Below are positions 46,086-48,596 of a stretch of 48,596 nt of DNA, piece after piece. Numbering within the stretch: the first letter of the stretch is position 1; each line of letters starts with the position of its first letter. The DNA comes from Betaproteobacteria bacterium (GTDB lineage Bacteria; Pseudomonadota; Gammaproteobacteria; Burkholderiales; SG8-41): contig JANYDM010000190.1 in assembly GCA_025363575.1 (NCBI GenBank), positions 1 to 48,596 of the forward strand, given 5' to 3'. The position numbers were made by a program, and so were the translations under genes. Below the pieces are notes generated by a model. That model made no database searches. It saw only the letters and a program-made list of their open reading frames with translations, and was not told the DNA's origin.

Positions 46086-46967
46086 TCAACGCTTTACCGA
46101 CGCGAAATAGGCTTCAGCATTGCGGTAAAATATTTTTTCGAGCACTTCCTCGTCATAACCGAGCGAGCGCCAGTCGGCGACGATCTTCGCGTATTCGAGT
46201 ACTGGAAAGTCGCACCCGATCATGACGCGGTCCTGCATCCGGCGGCCGACCTCTTTCTTGACGTTGTCGGAGAGTTGTTTGGGCCCCCACCCGTGCAGTT
46301 CGTAGCTTACGTTGCCCTTGTGCAGCAGCACCGCGATCATCTCGTCCTGCCATGGGTACGCCGGCCGCGCCGCCAGAATGCGCAGTTCCGGATAGCGCGC
46401 GGCCGCGAAATCTATGTGGCGCGGGTGTCCGTGGTCGAGTATCAAACCGTAGCCTCCGGGCACGCCCTGGCCGATGCCGGTAAGTCCCGTCATGATCATG
46501 ACCGGCGCATTGTGCTCAATCGCGCGTTCGTAGAACGGAAACCACAGCGGATCGCTCGCCGGCACGCCCACGCCCTGACCGGATACCGCAAAACCCATGA
46601 AGCCCGCGTCGGCGGCGCGCGCACGCTCGTACTCGGCTAGCGACTCTTCGCTGCGCCGGGGATCGAACTGAAGCCAATGGCCGAAAATTACATCCGGGTG
46701 GCGGCGCGCCACGCCGAACGCGTAGTCGTGGACCGCGCGAATCTCTTCGATCGGATACAGCTTGTGGAACGACAGGTCGAGTATGGTGCGCACGCCGTTG
46801 CCGCGCATGTAATCCATCATCTCGTCCTCGGTCCAGTTGCGCCCCTTCGTTTTCCATATTTTTTCCTGCCGCGCCAATTCAGCGGGGGTGCGAAAGATAT
46901 GCCCCTCTACGGTTCCCCAATGCGAATGGCAGTCGAAAAATTTCGTCTTGCGGGTTGATTCTGACAA
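46086..46967 (-). CDS. Amidohydrolase-family (ACMSD-type) protein
   Basis: Protein of 293 residues of the amidohydrolase-2/metal-dependent hydrolase family: KFFDCHSHWG gives His14 and His16 for the metal, with IGCDFPVLEY carrying the catalytic Asp near 257. Other family motifs (GFAVSGQGVGVPASD, LILDHGHPRH) are in place. Family members decarboxylate aromatic acids (such as ACMSD or gamma-resorcylate decarboxylase) or hydrolyse lactones. It follows the CoA ligase by 15 bp on the same strand. The substrate is unknown. Confidence 0.85.
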   Translation of the reverse strand: MSESTRKTKFFDCHSHWGTVEGHIFRTPAELARQEKIWKTKGRNWTEDEMMDYMRGNGVRTILDLSFHKLYPIEEIRAVHDYAFGVARRHPDVIFGHWLQFDPRRSEESLAEYERARAADAGFMGFAVSGQGVGVPASDPLWFPFYERAIEHNAPVMIMTGLTGIGQGVPGGYGLILDHGHPRHIDFAAARYPELRILAARPAYPWQDEMIAVLLHKGNVSYELHGWGPKQLSDNVKKEVGRRMQDRVMIGCDFPVLEYAKIVADWRSLGYDEEVLEKIFYRNAEAYFASVKR

Positions 46968-46982
46968 AGCGGATTCTCCTTT

Positions 46983-48452
46983 TTAACGCGGGTTCAGGGC
47001 TGCATAAGCTGGCCGGCGGTCCACCAGCCGACGCGCCTTGCCCTCGCGGCCGCCGGTATTGGCGAGCTCCGCGAGGCTGCCCTGATCGGCAAGCCGCACT
47101 TGCACCGATACGCCCAGATCCCCGCGCAGCCGCTGCTCGAGGATTTCCTTCAAGCCCTCGCGGTTCGCGGCGTCACGCTTCACTTCGACGAGGACTTCCA
47201 TCTCGTCGCGTGCGCTGCCGGCCGTCTCGTTGCGTGTGACGACGCACACCCACTCACCGGTTGTGCGCGCGTCGCTTTTTACAGCGGGCAGGCATGCCAT
47301 GGGATAGACGCTCACTCCGCGCAGCTTTACCATCGCGTCGCTGCGGCCAAGGAAATGATCCATACGCCGGAAATGGCTGCCGCAACCGCAGGCCTTCGTC
47401 AACGAATCGGGGAGGATACGGCCGAGGTCGCGCAGGTTGTAACGGATCACGGGCGGAACATTGCGAAAGAACACCGTAACCACCATGTTGCCGCGTTCGC
47501 CTGGCGCGACCGGCTCGCCCGATTCGACATCGACGATTTCCAGAAAGAGCGTGTCTTCCATCACATGCATGCCGGACTGCTCGCGACAGTCGAAGCCGCA
47601 GGTTCCCATTTCGTGGGTGCCGTAGGTGTCGTAAACGGGACAGCCCCAGGTGTCGGCGAGTTCACGCCGCAGCGCACCGTCGAGATCCGGGCCGAGATAG
47701 CTGCGCACGAATTTGGTCTTGAGCTCGCGCACGTCGCGTCCAAGTTCCTCGCGGCAAACGTCGGCCAGCCGCGTCAGGTATTCGGGAAAGCTCGTCCACA
47801 GGTTCGTGCCGTAGCGGAATGCGATTTCGAGCTGTTGTCGGCTGGAGGTAACGACGCCGCTGCCCGTAGTCAGCGGCATTATGCCGAGGAAATCGTGGCA
47901 GGCTTTGTAGGTCTGCCACGGCGCGTTGGCGAGCGAGCAGGTCATCGGGATCTGCATGACATCGCCCGGCCGCCCGCCCTGAATATAGATGGCGCGAGCG
48001 CTGCTCAACGCCTGCGTTTCCCACGCGAGCGGCTCCGACAATGTGCCGCGCGGAATGCCCGTGGTGCCGCCGCTGGTCTGGAGCTTGAAGGGCAACAAGG
48101 CGAGACCGTCATGGCCGATGCCGTGGAAGGCGCCATAAGGCGGGTCGGCCTCCATGCTCTGCTTGATGTCCTCGGAATTGAACATCGGCAGCTTGGCAAT
48201 GTCATCGATGCCGCAAATGTCGCCCGGCACGAGCCCTTGCTCGCGCCAGCGCCGGCGGTAAAAGGGATTGGCCCAGCCGGCCGCGACAACTTTCATGAAG
48301 CGTTCATTCTGCAGCGCACGCACTTTCTGCGGGGAGTAGCGGTAAACCGTCTGCTCGAAAACGTCGGGCAGCGGATAGTCGCGGCAATACTGGTCCCAGT
48401 CGAACGAGCGCCGGTAAACCGGCAGGCTGCTGAGCGGAAAACTGTCGGTCAC
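46983..48452 (-). CDS. Phenylacetate-CoA ligase-family AMP-forming enzyme
   Basis: Protein of 489 residues of the adenylate-forming PaaK branch. Motifs: TSGGTTGIPRG (about 126-136, ATP loop), YDTYGTHEMGTCGFDC (A5-like region), NMVVTVFFRNVPPVIRYNLRDLG and a C-terminal lid domain. It would activate an aromatic or other acid to the CoA thioester. It begins with GTG 48452, seven bases after the CMD-like stop. Its neighbours (amidohydrolase, CMD-like, RraA-like) suggest an aromatic catabolic route, with the acid unknown. Confidence 0.9.
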   Translation of the reverse strand: MTDSFPLSSLPVYRRSFDWDQYCRDYPLPDVFEQTVYRYSPQKVRALQNERFMKVVAAGWANPFYRRRWREQGLVPGDICGIDDIAKLPMFNSEDIKQSMEADPPYGAFHGIGHDGLALLPFKLQTSGGTTGIPRGTLSEPLAWETQALSSARAIYIQGGRPGDVMQIPMTCSLANAPWQTYKACHDFLGIMPLTTGSGVVTSSRQQLEIAFRYGTNLWTSFPEYLTRLADVCREELGRDVRELKTKFVRSYLGPDLDGALRRELADTWGCPVYDTYGTHEMGTCGFDCREQSGMHVMEDTLFLEIVDVESGEPVAPGERGNMVVTVFFRNVPPVIRYNLRDLGRILPDSLTKACGCGSHFRRMDHFLGRSDAMVKLRGVSVYPMACLPAVKSDARTTGEWVCVVTRNETAGSARDEMEVLVEVKRDAANREGLKEILEQRLRGDLGVSVQVRLADQGSLAELANTGGREGKARRLVDRRPAYAALNPR

Positions 48453-48459
48453 GGGCGTT

Positions 48460-48596
48460 CTACTTTACCGCGGGTGGTGCGAACTTGCCGCCGGTCTCCG
48501 CCATTACCTCCTTCAGGCGCCGCATGGCGTACAGTCCCTTGGACTGGCCAGCGTAATACATGACCTGAAGAATTACCTCGCGCATTTCGTCGAAGT
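48460..48596 (-). CDS. Carboxymuconolactone-decarboxylase-like protein (3' end only)
   Basis: Open frame entering from the right edge on the minus strand and ending at TAG (48460-48462). The readable C-terminus is FDEMREVILQVMYYAGQSKG then LYAMRRLKEVMAETGGKFAPPAVK. DEMREVILQVxYYAG is the C-terminal signature of carboxymuconolactone decarboxylase/AhpD-like proteins. The N-terminus is outside the window. It belongs to the catabolic operon, as the ligase starts seven bases later. Confidence 0.7.
   Translation of the reverse strand, partial: FDEMREVILQVMYYAGQSKGLYAMRRLKEVMAETGGKFAPPAVK

Overview
The window is GC-rich, densely coded DNA from a Gram-negative bacterium, most likely a betaproteobacterium of the order Burkholderiales or close to it. 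The clues are a Bug-type (TctC) periplasmic binding protein, three lipobox lipoproteins, a DUF883/YqjE small-protein run, a BrkB/YihY protein and a very large NdvB/ChvB cyclic glucan synthase. No rRNA, tRNA, CRISPR array, insertion sequence or prophage was seen.

Layout. (1) 1-532: the 3' end of a gene made of 36-bp (12-residue) tandem repeats, then a stem-loop and a strong intrinsic terminator. (2) 659-4491: a CHASE-PAS-PAS sensor kinase, its NarL-type regulator and a stand-alone receiver. (3) 4663-10727: a stress/envelope block with a ClsC-like cardiolipin synthase, a 25-residue membrane protein, DUF883/YqjE/YqjK-like genes, YihY/BrkB, a glycine-zipper stress protein split by a -1 frameshift, a SemiSWEET-like protein and a WXXGXW-repeat protein. 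(4) 11013-23275: sugar metabolism, with a sorbosone-dehydrogenase-like lipoprotein, a flavodoxin-fold reductase, phosphoketolase, and the tightly overlapping run gnd-zwf-[GH15 stub]-HAD-[internally deleted transaldolase]-pgi-pgm. (5) 23295-32231: a 2978-residue cyclic beta-1,2-glucan synthase convergent with pgm. (6) 32359-36061: BON lipoprotein, an AI-2E family permease broken at a run of eight T, a small membrane protein, a 50-residue lmo0937-type protein and a transglutaminase. (7) 36087-40185 (minus): hybrid kinase, REC-PAS regulator and Crp/Fnr regulator joined by 4-base overlaps. (8) 40336-48596 (minus): two sulfatases, a Bug binding protein, an EEP-family phosphatase/nuclease, an RraA-like protein, an amidohydrolase, a CoA ligase and the end of a carboxymuconolactone-decarboxylase-like gene, probably a catabolic cluster of unknown substrate.

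How the genes fit together. gnd, zwf, pgi, pgm and phosphoketolase handle glucose-6-phosphate and pentose phosphates, and pgm makes the glucose-1-phosphate that leads to UDP-glucose, the donor for the glucan synthase next door. Two members of this operon, a GH15 glucoamylase-like gene and transaldolase, survive only as short in-frame remnants that keep their start/stop overlaps.

The most notable finding is a recurring imperfect palindrome, consensus GTKCGnnAnCGyACrGA, at eight intergenic places (one weak). Each points towards a gene 31-130 bp downstream, mostly of envelope-stress type. The divergent region 10728-11012 has one copy facing each gene. This looks like a regulon operator or promoter element that I cannot assign to a known regulator.
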